This document shows positions 56,244 to 64,000 of a stretch of DNA of 64,000 bases, piece by piece. This stretch comes from Acinetobacter nosocomialis NIPH 2119. GTDB taxonomy: Bacteria > Pseudomonadota > Gammaproteobacteria > Pseudomonadales > Moraxellaceae. The position numbers and the translations under genes are program-made. The DNA is taken from positions 2,580,170-2,644,169 of the forward strand of contig NZ_KB849239.1 in NCBI RefSeq assembly GCF_000368085.1. The letters run 5' to 3'. Position 1 is the stretch's first letter; each line of letters begins with the position of its first letter. Under the pieces are notes generated by a model. It did no database searches, had not been told where the DNA came from, and worked only from the letters and a program-made list of their open reading frames with translations.

Positions 56244-57605
56244 ATGACTGCATATAACAAATTAAAAATTGCCATTTTCACCATTATGTCTTCGCCTTGT
56301 GTTTATGCGATTACATTAGATCCTATTCAAATTCAATCTGCGCCTGGGGAATTACTTTATGCAGAAATGAATTTTCAGCAAGCGGATCCAAATACCCCAT
56401 TACAAGTCAGTTTAGCCACTCAAGAAGATCTTAATAGTTTGGGAGTCACTCACCAACCTCCTGGTAATCTGAATTTTTATACACGCCAAAATGGCCAAGG
56501 TTCTGGCGTTATTGTGATTACCTCATCTCGTCCTATTATTGATCCTGAATTGAATATTGTCGTAAAAGTCAGTGAAGGTAATGCAACTCGTCTTCAACAT
56601 ATTAAAACCGTTTTAAAGCCATCGCCTATAAAAAAGGTCGCTGCTAACGAAAGTCCACTTTCACCGCAATTTATCGTAAATGAAAAAGACATCGCGTTAA
56701 ACTTACCGGAAAGTACTCGATACACACCTGCTGAGACAGCAACAGCCGTAGCAGAAACTCCAGCTAATGAACGTAATCTAAATATTAGTACTGGAACTGC
56801 TCCAGCTTTGAATAGCTCTGCTCCTGCGACGCCTTTTACCGAAAAACCTTCGACTCAAGCGCCACAGCAAACTATAGCAGCAATGAGTACTGGGCCATCT
56901 GCTATAGAAAAACAGCCATCTACGCCTCTTAAACCAAGCAATGACAATCAAACAACTACAGTCAAAAAAGCAGCCCAACCTAAGCCTGCTCAACACAAAA
57001 ATGTATTAAGTAAAAACACACAAACAAAGCAAAAAATAAGCACCTATAAAGGTCCAGCACCTACAGGTAAGTATGTCGTACAACGTAATGAGTCTTTATG
57101 GTCTATTGCCAATCGTATTGCAGCACAAACTAAACAACCTGTGGCTAAAGTCATGAGAGATATCCAAGCTCAAAATCGACATGCTTTTATCCAAGGCGAT
57201 GTAAACCGTTTACGTCAGGGAATTTCACTAAATTTAACAGCAGCAAATACAGCCAAAGCACCTCATACAAAATCTAAATCAACTGAAGCTAACTTAGCAA
57301 AACCTACTTCTGGCCGAGCTAAATATCGTTTGCAACAAGCTGAAATGAGCATTGTGGCAGAGAACAGCCCAAATTCTAATCATGGAAGTGCAAAAAAGAG
57401 CACACAACAAGGTCAAAACAATACTGAGTTAGCAGTAAAAGTTATGACAACTCGAGAAAAAACCGTTACATTACAAAGGAATGTAACCAAACTAAATCAA
57501 ACTTTAAGTTTAAAAGACCAACGTATTCAACTTCTGAATGCGCGTTTGGCAGAGTTACAGCAGCAATTAAAAGCACAGCAACAAACTCACAAGCAAAAAC
57601 ACTAA
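56244..57605 (+). CDS. FimV N-terminal half: periplasmic LysM protein
   Basis: Protein of 453 residues that corresponds to the periplasmic half of FimV, a protein that organises the pole and type IV pilus machinery in pseudomonads. A signal peptide (ends VYA, residue 26) is followed by the conserved FimV N-domain (LDPIQIQSAPGELLYAEMNF, VIVITSSRPIIDPELNIVVKV), a Thr/Pro/Ala-rich linker, a LysM peptidoglycan-binding domain (YVVQRNESLWSIANRI, about 275-330) and a C-terminal coiled coil (about 400-450). It stops just where FimV would cross the membrane. The rest is the next gene, in another frame. Confidence 0.8.
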   Translation: MTAYNKLKIAIFTIMSSPCVYAITLDPIQIQSAPGELLYAEMNFQQADPNTPLQVSLATQEDLNSLGVTHQPPGNLNFYTRQNGQGSGVIVITSSRPIIDPELNIVVKVSEGNATRLQHIKTVLKPSPIKKVAANESPLSPQFIVNEKDIALNLPESTRYTPAETATAVAETPANERNLNISTGTAPALNSSAPATPFTEKPSTQAPQQTIAAMSTGPSAIEKQPSTPLKPSNDNQTTTVKKAAQPKPAQHKNVLSKNTQTKQKISTYKGPAPTGKYVVQRNESLWSIANRIAAQTKQPVAKVMRDIQAQNRHAFIQGDVNRLRQGISLNLTAANTAKAPHTKSKSTEANLAKPTSGRAKYRLQQAEMSIVAENSPNSNHGSAKKSTQQGQNNTELAVKVMTTREKTVTLQRNVTKLNQTLSLKDQRIQLLNARLAELQQQLKAQQQTHKQKH

Positions 57606-57664
57606 GTTAAAACCAGAGTTAGCTCGCTTTATATTGCAAAATTTTATTTTTTAAGGGGAAAGTA

Positions 57665-58957
57665 ATGTTATATGTGATTCCGTTTATCATATTACTCGTG
57701 GTCGCCGTTGTTTTAAAAAAGCGCGAGAATGGCCAAAAACAAGAGACCACCTCCCCAAAGAGTATAAGTAAAAAATCGGGCAAAAAAGCAGGTGCCAAAT
57801 CGAGTAAAAGCTCGCGTGAAAAAAGTAAAGCCAGTGTAGTTGAAGAAGTCGCTCCTGCTCTTCCACAAAGTAGTCCTGTTCCTGAGGCTGTTCGTCAAAA
57901 TATTCAACAGCTCATTCAAGAAAAACAGTTTTCAGCGGCTGAAGCTCAAGTCAATCAGGCACTAAAAAAAGACAATACCCAGCACGAATTGTATTTATTA
58001 CTTCTTGAAGTTCATATTGCTCAAAAAGATGAATTCGCGATTCAACAATTAATTAGCCACATTCGCAGTTTGGCATTAAATGAAATCGCGATTAAAGCAG
58101 AAGCAAGACAAAAAGAATATGAGTCTGCAAGACAACCCGATGCTATTGATTTTCCTCAATCTCAATCGTATGAAGAACCGAAAAACACACCTGACACAAC
58201 TGCTCAGTTTGACCAGTTAACAACAAGTTCTTCTGAAACTTCTTTTGATGACTTGCAGAAAGACTATACACCTGTAAAACAAGAACCAGCAGTTGAAGTT
58301 GAACCGTTAGAATTTAACTTTTCATTTGAAAAAACTGCAGCTACCGAAAATATCAGTCAACCCATACAGGAACCAGAACAATCAACATCTCAGCAAATAC
58401 CAGAAGTTTCGTCATCTCAAGAAACAAATGAACTAGCTGATTTAGAGTTTTCTTTTGACTTGGCACCTCTGCATGAAAATGAAGAAAAAACTCAAGCAGT
58501 AGAAGTAAAAGCAAATCAAGAAAATAGCGTCAATGCATTAGATTTTAACCTTGACTTAAATCCTTCAATTTCAGAAAAGAAATCTGATGAACAAGTTTCA
58601 TCATTAGATGAACTTACACTCGTAGAACAAGCACCATTAGAAGCGACTTCTATCGCACCTCTTGAGTTTTCGCTAGATGAACCTGCACTAGTTACAGCAC
58701 CAGAAATTGAAACTCAAAACCATCTAGATGTAGTAACTAAAGAGGCTACTCAAACTCAAATAGAGGATCCACTACTAGACGCATTTCCAGAATTAAAACA
58801 AGTAAATGAAAGTGAGCTCGACTTAAAACTGGCTGAGCAATATATCAAGTTTGGTGAGAACCAAGCAGCGCGCAATTTACTACAGGCTAATGAGCAAAAA
58901 TTCAACACAGAACAACAACAACATGCGAAAAACCTACTTAATCGCATAGCTTCTTAG
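57665..58957 (+). CDS. FimV C-terminal half: membrane-anchored cytoplasmic protein
   Basis: Protein of 430 residues: one N-terminal membrane helix (MLYVIPFIILLVVAVVLKK), a Lys/Ser-rich stretch, a TPR-like segment (about 75-145), a long acidic Gln/Glu-rich region (145-380) and a C-terminal FimV domain (LDLKLAEQYIKFGENQAARNLL). It has its own strong ribosome site (AAGGGGA) and starts 59 bp after the periplasmic half, in a different frame. So FimV is encoded here as two proteins, not one with a frameshift. Confidence 0.8.
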   Translation: MLYVIPFIILLVVAVVLKKRENGQKQETTSPKSISKKSGKKAGAKSSKSSREKSKASVVEEVAPALPQSSPVPEAVRQNIQQLIQEKQFSAAEAQVNQALKKDNTQHELYLLLLEVHIAQKDEFAIQQLISHIRSLALNEIAIKAEARQKEYESARQPDAIDFPQSQSYEEPKNTPDTTAQFDQLTTSSSETSFDDLQKDYTPVKQEPAVEVEPLEFNFSFEKTAATENISQPIQEPEQSTSQQIPEVSSSQETNELADLEFSFDLAPLHENEEKTQAVEVKANQENSVNALDFNLDLNPSISEKKSDEQVSSLDELTLVEQAPLEATSIAPLEFSLDEPALVTAPEIETQNHLDVVTKEATQTQIEDPLLDAFPELKQVNESELDLKLAEQYIKFGENQAARNLLQANEQKFNTEQQQHAKNLLNRIAS

Positions 58958-58976
58958 AACTGTTCGATTTACCATA

Positions 58977-59001
58977 AGCAGTCAGAGATGACTGCTTTTT
59001 T
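58977..59001 (+). terminator. Terminator after the FimV C-terminal half
   Basis: AGCAGTCA and TGACTGCT arms with loop GAGA, followed by six T. The asparaginase ATG lies only 15 bp beyond, without a visible ribosome site. Confidence 0.85.
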
Positions 59002-59015
59002 ATGCCTGCAAAAAT

Positions 59016-59987
59016 ATGAAAAAAATAGCCTTATTTTACATGGGTGGTACTTTTGGTTGCGTCGGTGAGCCTTTAGCACCTATGCCTTATGACCAATTCT
59101 TACCTCAACTTGAGAAAGTGATACCTCCACACTTAACAGTTGACTGCTTTGCAGCACCCAATATTGTCGATAGCAGTGCATGTACGGCACCTGATTGGTT
59201 ACGTCTAATTCAACGCATACAACAACTACAACTTGAAGGCTATCAGCATTTCGTTGTTATTCACGGTACAGACACGCTCAGTTATGCGGCTGCGACCCTA
59301 GCTCGCTTTTTAGGCCAAAGCTGTCATATTGTGATTACTGGTAGCCAATACCCGTTACTCAATGTTCAAGGTGATAATACTCGTGAATTCACTGATGCAA
59401 TTGAGAACTTATATCTTGCATTAGAACAAGTTATTAGCTTACCTGTAGGTGCTTATCTTGCATTCCATCATCAAGTATTCCATGCACAAACTGCATTAAA
59501 AACTCATACAACTGAACTCGATGCATTTTCAGGTTTAAGTAGTGAAGTTGAATTTACGCCTCAACAAAATGAATTGATCGTACAAGATGCTCAAATTGAA
59601 CGAGCCGCTTCATTTCAGATTTTAAACTGGATGATGCAACCGATTGCAACACAGCACTTGGTACAACAGTTACGTCACTTACTTCCTGCTCCACCGCACT
59701 TTTTAGTGTTACAAGGCTTTGGTACAGGCAATATCGCAGTTAACCCTGAACTATTGGCAACCTTAGATGAACTCTATGCTCATGGTTGTGTTCCAATCTT
59801 GGCAACACAAGTGACATTTGGCGGCATTGACCAACGTTATGCAATTAGTGCATGGGCCAAAACTGCAAAAATTGTCATTAATGATGCGCATAGTCATGCA
59901 GATCTTTATGCAAAAGCACTTCAAATCTATTTAAAATACCCAACCCCAGAACAATGGCTCAGCCATTGGAATGAAAATTTGCATTAA
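59016..59987 (+). CDS. L-asparaginase
   Basis: Asparaginase-family enzyme of 323 residues that hydrolyses asparagine to aspartate. Motif 1 reads FYMGGTFGC: the catalytic Thr is kept, but the usual TGGT is MGGT. Motif 2 is VVIHGTDTLSYAA (Thr-Asp) and is standard. There is no signal peptide, which fits the cytoplasmic type. The ATG has no good Shine-Dalgarno and follows a terminator, so translation may be weak or leaderless. It lies 14 bp before truA. Confidence 0.88.
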   Translation: MKKIALFYMGGTFGCVGEPLAPMPYDQFLPQLEKVIPPHLTVDCFAAPNIVDSSACTAPDWLRLIQRIQQLQLEGYQHFVVIHGTDTLSYAAATLARFLGQSCHIVITGSQYPLLNVQGDNTREFTDAIENLYLALEQVISLPVGAYLAFHHQVFHAQTALKTHTTELDAFSGLSSEVEFTPQQNELIVQDAQIERAASFQILNWMMQPIATQHLVQQLRHLLPAPPHFLVLQGFGTGNIAVNPELLATLDELYAHGCVPILATQVTFGGIDQRYAISAWAKTAKIVINDAHSHADLYAKALQIYLKYPTPEQWLSHWNENLH

Positions 59988-60001
59988 ATAGAGGTAAAGC
60001 T

Positions 60002-60799
60002 ATGCAACGTTATGCGGTCGGTATTGAGTTTAGCGGAGTTCAATATCGAGGATGGCAAACACAACAGCCAGGCGTTGCCAGCGTTCAGGAAACTATCGAG
60101 CGTGTACTCAGCAAAATCGCAGATGAACCTATTGCACTTCACGGTGCAGGCCGAACAGATGCGGGAGTACATGCAACGAATATGGTGGCACACTTCGATA
60201 CGAACGCCATTCGTCCAGAAATGGGATGGTTGAGAGGAGCAAATAGCCAGTTACCTAAAGATATTTCCATTCAGTGGATTAAACTGATGGATGAAAATTT
60301 TCATGCACGCTTTAAAGCAACGGCTCGACGTTACCGCTATGTTATTTATAACGCTCCTTGCCGACCAGCCCTCTTACATAAACAGGTCACGCACATTTAC
60401 CAAAAGCTAGATGTGCAAAAGATGATTAAAGCTGCTAGTAAATTTGAAGGTACACATAACTTTGAAACCTTTCGCGCAGCAGCATGTCAGTCCAATAAAC
60501 CTGTTCGACATGTAACGCATTGTCGTCTATTTGAACATGGCCGCTATTTAGTGTTAGATATTCAAGCAGATGGTTTTTTACACCATATGGTGCGTAATAT
60601 TGTTGGATGCTTACTCGAAATTGGTCAAGGTATGTATGAAATAGACCATATTGATACGATGTTTGCAGCACAAGATCGTAAAGCGGCAGGAGTCACTGCT
60701 CCACCTGACGGTCTCTACTTTATTCAATGTTACTATCCCGAGCAGTTTGACTTACCACAGCCACCACTTGGGCCACATTGGTTAAACCTACCTGAGTAG
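60002..60799 (+). CDS. truA: tRNA pseudouridine(38-40) synthase
   Basis: Enzyme of 265 residues that modifies uridines 38-40 of tRNA anticodon arms. The catalytic Asp is in GAGRTDAGVHATNMVAHF (about 52). The C-terminal part has DGFLHHMVRNIVG. It begins 14 bp after the asparaginase gene with AGAGG, and converges on an AraC regulator 16 bp downstream. Confidence 0.95.
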   Translation: MQRYAVGIEFSGVQYRGWQTQQPGVASVQETIERVLSKIADEPIALHGAGRTDAGVHATNMVAHFDTNAIRPEMGWLRGANSQLPKDISIQWIKLMDENFHARFKATARRYRYVIYNAPCRPALLHKQVTHIYQKLDVQKMIKAASKFEGTHNFETFRAAACQSNKPVRHVTHCRLFEHGRYLVLDIQADGFLHHMVRNIVGCLLEIGQGMYEIDHIDTMFAAQDRKAAGVTAPPDGLYFIQCYYPEQFDLPQPPLGPHWLNLPE

Positions 60800-60815
60800 G
60801 CTTAACCCATTTTTA

Positions 60816-61841
60816 TTAGCGGTGCTGTTTACGCTTACGGTACTCAACTGGTGTTTCATTGGTCCAACGTTTAAACGCACGATAGAACGTACTTGGTTCA
60901 GAGAAACCCGTTAAATACACAATACGCTCCACACTCTCACTGGTATTTGCCAAAAGTTTTTTAGCTAAACGACAACGATAGTCAGAAAGTATTTGTTGGA
61001 AACTGGTATTCGCTTCACTCAACTGAGTGCGTAAACGACGTGGCGTAATATTTAATTGTGCTGCTACAGTTTCTAGCGTGGTTTCTCCACTTTCTAGTGT
61101 TGAACCAATCGCTCGACGAACCTCACCAACCAAATCATAACGAGCCAATTCTTGTAGCTTTTCAATTGCGAGCTGTTCATGCAGTTGCAATAGTTCAGGT
61201 TCCGCCTGCCAAAGCTGGAAGTCTAAAATAGCAGGATCAAAATATAGCCTTGTTTCTTTTTGCCCTAAACTTACCGGACAGCCATAAACTCGGAAATATT
61301 CATCTTCCGAAGCACCTTCACTAAAGTTAAAATCGATGAAGATAGGATGAAACTGACCTTCGGTAATAAATTTGAAGAATCGAAGCACACCAGAAATCGC
61401 ACATTCTGAAAAATGACGATTCACAAGGTTATCAGCCCCCACTTGCTCACCATTGGTTAAATAGCAACGCCCATCTTCGACAACCAGCTTTGCATCAAAT
61501 GCATCACTAATTAGACGTTGATACGCTAAAGCTCTTTTAAGGCCTTCACCAAAGGTTTCACTACTAATAAATAAATGTTCAATCACCTGACCACGGTACA
61601 AAGGCAAATGCTCACCTAAATGCAAACCGATGTCTGGATCTTTACTGACTTCCTGAGCTGCAGTCCAAAAGGCATACTGTGCACTTAACGGAGTACGTGC
61701 ATTTGTATCGACCTGATTTAAAGCGACTCCCGCTTTAGTTAATATTTCTTCTGTTGGCAATCCTGCACGACGAATTGCTTGATAGCCAAAACGTAATACA
61801 ACTGATGCATCTGTTAGCTGACCCACGCAGTGCCCTTCCAT
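60816..61841 (-). CDS. AraC-family transcriptional regulator (OruR-like)
   Basis: Regulator of 341 residues. The N-terminal 200 residues resemble the Arabinose_bd ligand domain of OruR/ArgR-type members (ARTPLSAQYAFWTAAQEVS), and the C-terminal 100 have two helix-turn-helices (TLETVAAQLNITPRRLRTQL, and the signature GFSEPSTFYRAFKRWT). The inducer and targets are unknown; no clear target gene is adjacent. Confidence 0.88.
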   Translation of the reverse strand: MEGHCVGQLTDASVVLRFGYQAIRRAGLPTEEILTKAGVALNQVDTNARTPLSAQYAFWTAAQEVSKDPDIGLHLGEHLPLYRGQVIEHLFISSETFGEGLKRALAYQRLISDAFDAKLVVEDGRCYLTNGEQVGADNLVNRHFSECAISGVLRFFKFITEGQFHPIFIDFNFSEGASEDEYFRVYGCPVSLGQKETRLYFDPAILDFQLWQAEPELLQLHEQLAIEKLQELARYDLVGEVRRAIGSTLESGETTLETVAAQLNITPRRLRTQLSEANTSFQQILSDYRCRLAKKLLANTSESVERIVYLTGFSEPSTFYRAFKRWTNETPVEYRKRKQHR

Positions 61842-62010
61842 GTAGATACTTCATTGATACTTAGGAGCTGTTGACTCTTTATGCATGAACAGTCCCTAAT
61901 AACTATGATTTTAGATTAGCGTTGATTGACCAAACTGACAACAGAATTAGAGTTGTTTTGTGAAAAAAATTACATCTTTTTTTACTAGTCATAGTTTAAC
62001 CAGATGCTTT

Positions 62011-62038
62011 AACAAGAAGATGTCTATCTTGTTTTTTT
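62011..62038 (+). terminator. Orphan intrinsic terminator upstream of infA
   Basis: AACAAGA and TCTTGTT arms with a 9-nt loop, followed by six T, on the plus strand. No annotated plus-strand gene precedes it (the AraC gene is on the minus strand). It could end a short RNA from 61.86-62.03 kb. Confidence 0.55.
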
Positions 62039-62057
62039 TAAATAAATTGACTATAAT
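62029..62057 (+). promoter_or_regulatory. Probable infA promoter
   Basis: TTGTTT at 62029-62034, a 17-bp spacer, and a perfect TATAAT at 62052-62057, 34 bp before the infA start. The -35 overlaps the preceding hairpin. Confidence 0.65.
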
Positions 62058-62090
62058 TTGCGCCTTTCCAATTTGATCATCAGGTAGGCT

Positions 62091-62312
62091 ATGGCCAATA
62101 AAGAGGAACTCATTGAGTTCGAAGGCGTTGTCACCGAAACGCTTCCTAATACGATGTTCCGTGTACGTCTTGAAAACGGTCACGAAGTTATTGCACACAT
62201 TTCTGGTAAAATGCGTAAACACTATATCCGTATTCTTACTGGCGACAGTGTAAAAGTCGAAATGACTCCATATGACTTAACTAAAGGTCGTATTACGTAC
62301 CGTGCTCGCTAA
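62091..62312 (+). CDS. infA: Translation initiation factor IF-1
   Basis: Protein of 73 residues, an OB fold: [33 protein letters not shown] and the C-terminal [11 protein letters not shown]. It binds the ribosomal A site during initiation. AGG lies upstream of the ATG. A terminator follows. Confidence 0.97.
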   Translation: MANKEELIEFEGVVTETLPNTMFRVRLENGHEVIAHISGKMRKHYIRILTGDSVKVEMTPYDLTKGRITYRAR

Positions 62313-62323
62313 TTAGTGAATGC

Positions 62324-62353
62324 AAAAAAGCCACTTCATGATGTGGCTTTTTT
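62324..62353 (+). terminator. Terminator after infA
   Basis: AAAAAAGCCAC and GTGGCTTTTTT arms with a TCATGA core. Confidence 0.88.
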
Positions 62354-62363
62354 ATTGCTTTAT

Positions 62364-62738
62364 TTATTCACTTAATCGACTGGACTTACACCCAACTGTT
62401 TGGCATTCACGCAATCTTTCTTGTAGCCAATGGTTTCTTTCCTGCGTTGTCTGTAAACGACACTGCACGTCTACACTATTTCTATTTGAATCTGTACATT
62501 CAGCATCACGTTGACGTATCCACGCAAGCTGAGACTTCTTAAGTGTATTTCTTTGTGCCGTATTCAATTTTGCTCTTAATGCCTGATAATTTTTATTTAG
62601 ATCTGCATCAGCACTCGCATAGATTTTATTTGTACAGTAAATATCATCATAGGTATTACGAGTAGTGTCGCAATTATCGGCATATACCGCTGTTACTCCA
62701 AAGCTGCATAAAAGTGCTAAAAATATTTTTTTCATCAT
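62364..62738 (-). CDS. LprI-like (DUF1311) exported protein
   Basis: Protein of 124 residues with a signal peptide (MKKIFLALLCSFGVTAVYA, cut before DNC) and a DUF1311/LprI domain: four or more Cys, the YDDIYCTNKIYASADADLNK helix and LAWIRQRDAEC. LprI-type proteins include a lysozyme inhibitor; here only the fold is inferred. AAGGA precedes the ATG. It is transcribed toward infA. Confidence 0.85.
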   Translation of the reverse strand: MMKKIFLALLCSFGVTAVYADNCDTTRNTYDDIYCTNKIYASADADLNKNYQALRAKLNTAQRNTLKKSQLAWIRQRDAECTDSNRNSVDVQCRLQTTQERNHWLQERLRECQTVGCKSSRLSE

Positions 62739-62905
62739 GTTTTCCTTAAGTTTTTTGCAAAATAATTATAAACCCTTTCAGATATGAGTATGAATTGCTA
62801 GATAAACTCATCCTCCATTTATCATAAACTTCCTTTTTTTCTTTACAAGCTAGGCAATCCAACCTACCGTTATCTAACAATAAATATAATTTGATAGAGA
62901 GAAAA

Positions 62906-63313
62906 ATGAATATATCGAACCTATGCCGAATAACCTTGCTCTCAGTGATGTCTATTTATTTGAACGGTTGCGCAACTCAACCACGCCAATCTGTCGACTT
63001 ACAAGAATATTTAAAAGGCTTTCTGGGCAAATCATCGACCACCATTCAACAAGAACTAAACTTACGCGGTCTTGGCTTTCAAATTGCGCATGTTCCACAA
63101 AAAACATCAAATCAACTCATCTACACGATTTTACGGCCATTAAGTATTCCCATTCCTATGGTGAGTAATGTAGAGATGGGTGGTAATCCAGTTCCTATCC
63201 AATCCGGGACATTAGGGAGCAACTCTTACGATGTTAATTTTAATTGCAAAGTTATTTTTCAGCTTAAAAATGACATTGCTGAATCTATTCAATACGAAGG
63301 TAAAGCTTGCTGA
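62906..63313 (+). CDS. Small lipoprotein of unknown function
   Basis: Protein of 135 residues. A lipoprotein signal ends in the lipobox LNGC (Cys near 22), followed by a domain with no motif I know; its two C-terminal Cys (FNCKVIFQ and GKAC) may form a disulfide. The ATG at 62906 is preceded by GAGAGAA; a TTG at 62891 would extend it through that site. It converges on leuB, with a terminator between. Confidence 0.7.
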   Translation: MNISNLCRITLLSVMSIYLNGCATQPRQSVDLQEYLKGFLGKSSTTIQQELNLRGLGFQIAHVPQKTSNQLIYTILRPLSIPIPMVSNVEMGGNPVPIQSGTLGSNSYDVNFNCKVIFQLKNDIAESIQYEGKAC

Positions 63314-63323
63314 ACACAACCAT

Positions 63324-63353
63324 AAAAAAACGCAGCTTGAGGCTGCGTTTTTT
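63324..63353. terminator. Terminator between the lipoprotein gene and leuB
   Basis: AAAAAAACGCAGC and GCTGCGTTTTTT with loop TTGAG; A- and T-runs on either side suit both strands. Confidence 0.88.
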
Positions 63354-63366
63354 AGCAAAGTAGCGA

Positions 63367-64000
63367 TTAAGCAAGAGCAGCAACGACTGCTTCACCCATC
63401 TCGGCTGTACCTACTTTAGTCATGCCTTCAGACATAATATCGGCTGTACGGAAACCTTGATCAAGTACTTGCCCTACCGCATCTTCAATTGCTTTAGCAG
63501 CAGCTTCTTCACGGAAGGTATAACGAAGCATCATTGCAACAGAAAGAATGGTTGCTAATGGGTTTGCCACATTTTGACCCGCAATATCAGGCGCCGAACC
63601 ATGACAAGGTTCATACATGCCTTTGCCATTTTCATCTAAAGAAGCTGACGGCAACATACCAATTGAGCCTGTAAGCATTGCTGCTTCGTCAGACAAGATA
63701 TCGCCAAACAAGTTACCTGTAACGATTACGTCAAACTGTTTAGGTGCACGTACAAGTTGCATAGCAGCATTATCCACATACATATGTGAAAGCTGAATAT
63801 TTGGATAGTTCGCTTGCTGTAAGTCAGTAACCGTTTGCTTCCAAAGCTCTGTCACTTCTAAAACGTTTGCTTTATCTACAGAACACACTTTACCGCCACG
63901 TAATCCTGCAAGTTCAAAAGCAACTTTTGCAATACGCTTAATTTCGCTCTCAGAATAAACGTCAGTGTTATAGCCCTGTTTTTCACCATTTTCGAGTTCA
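63367..64000 (-). CDS. leuB: 3-isopropylmalate dehydrogenase, C-terminal part
   Basis: The last 210 codons of LeuB; the N-terminal part lies beyond the right edge. Visible are the substrate/metal segment [51 protein letters not shown] (metal Asp residues) and [23 protein letters not shown] (NAD binding). The frame runs open to position 64000, so the start is outside. It oxidises 3-isopropylmalate, the third step of leucine synthesis begun by LeuA at 8.7 kb. Confidence 0.94.
   Translation of the reverse strand, partial: ELENGEKQGYNTDVYSESEIKRIAKVAFELAGLRGGKVCSVDKANVLEVTELWKQTVTDLQQANYPNIQLSHMYVDNAAMQLVRAPKQFDVIVTGNLFGDILSDEAAMLTGSIGMLPSASLDENGKGMYEPCHGSAPDIAGQNVANPLATILSVAMMLRYTFREEAAAKAIEDAVGQVLDQGFRTADIMSEGMTKVGTAEMGEAVVAALA

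Noticed and set aside
57606..57664. FimV frameshift or sequencing error
   Set aside because: The downstream half has its own Shine-Dalgarno, start codon and membrane helix, and the two frames do not overlap, so a simple frameshift does not explain it.

Overview
The window is chromosomal DNA from an Acinetobacter of the A. baumannii type. The evidence is the AT-rich sequence, the tig-clpP-clpX block, the piuA/piuC pair beside it, metX-metW, the asd-fimV-truA order, and protein sequences that look like A. baumannii orthologues. I see no tRNA or rRNA gene, no intact insertion sequence, no prophage and no CRISPR array. It is mostly ordinary core genome, and the interesting material sits in the intergenic regions.

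Layout. 1-4.7 kb: end of a DUF2059 gene, a lipoprotein, then clpX, clpP and tig on the minus strand. 5.1-8.2 kb: a Fur-box-preceded siderophore receptor (piuA) and its Fe(II) dioxygenase (piuC). 8.4-13.6 kb: leuA behind a leucine-rich leader peptide, the metX-metW-Sel1 operon and rdgB. 13.6-21.7 kb: an AEC transporter, tatABC and two Tat-exported PhoX-type phosphatases, with 11-bp-phased Pho-box-like repeats before tatA and before each phosphatase. 21.8-27.3 kb: lgt, two small membrane proteins, thyA-folA, a DUF4105 protein, an SRPBCC protein and msrA. 27.4-32.8 kb: tonB-exbB-exbD, purU, and a TetR regulator divergent from an aldehyde dehydrogenase. 32.9-43.5 kb: rpmB-rpmG, a cation/proton antiporter, small unknowns, an RRM protein, a UvrD-like helicase, an HdeD-like protein, a putative metallopeptidase and topA. 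43.7-53 kb: an HxlR regulator and oxidoreductase pair, slyX, uup, an acyltransferase, a LysE exporter, lpxL, a glycosyltransferase and a dicarboxylate/glutamate symporter. 53-64 kb: a structured 670-bp intergenic region, an EEP-family protein, asd, a FimV split over two genes, asparaginase, truA, an AraC regulator, infA, two small exported proteins and the 3' part of leuB.

Systems that work together. The ClpXP protease and trigger factor are the proteostasis block. PiuA takes up ferric siderophores using energy from TonB-ExbB-ExbD. TatABC exports the two PhoX phosphatases, and all three units seem to share PhoB control. LeuA and LeuB belong to leucine synthesis, with leuA apparently controlled by attenuation.

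Best candidates for something undescribed: (1) a likely GacA-controlled, CsrA/RsmA-titrating small RNA at about 53.41-53.58 kb, minus strand, with eight GGA motifs downstream of a near-perfect GacA box; (2) a dispersed structured repeat present twice (13.65-13.75 and 50.33-50.46 kb) with compensatory base changes between the copies; (3) FimV physically split into a periplasmic and a membrane/cytoplasmic protein; (4) tatABC as a likely member of the Pho regulon.
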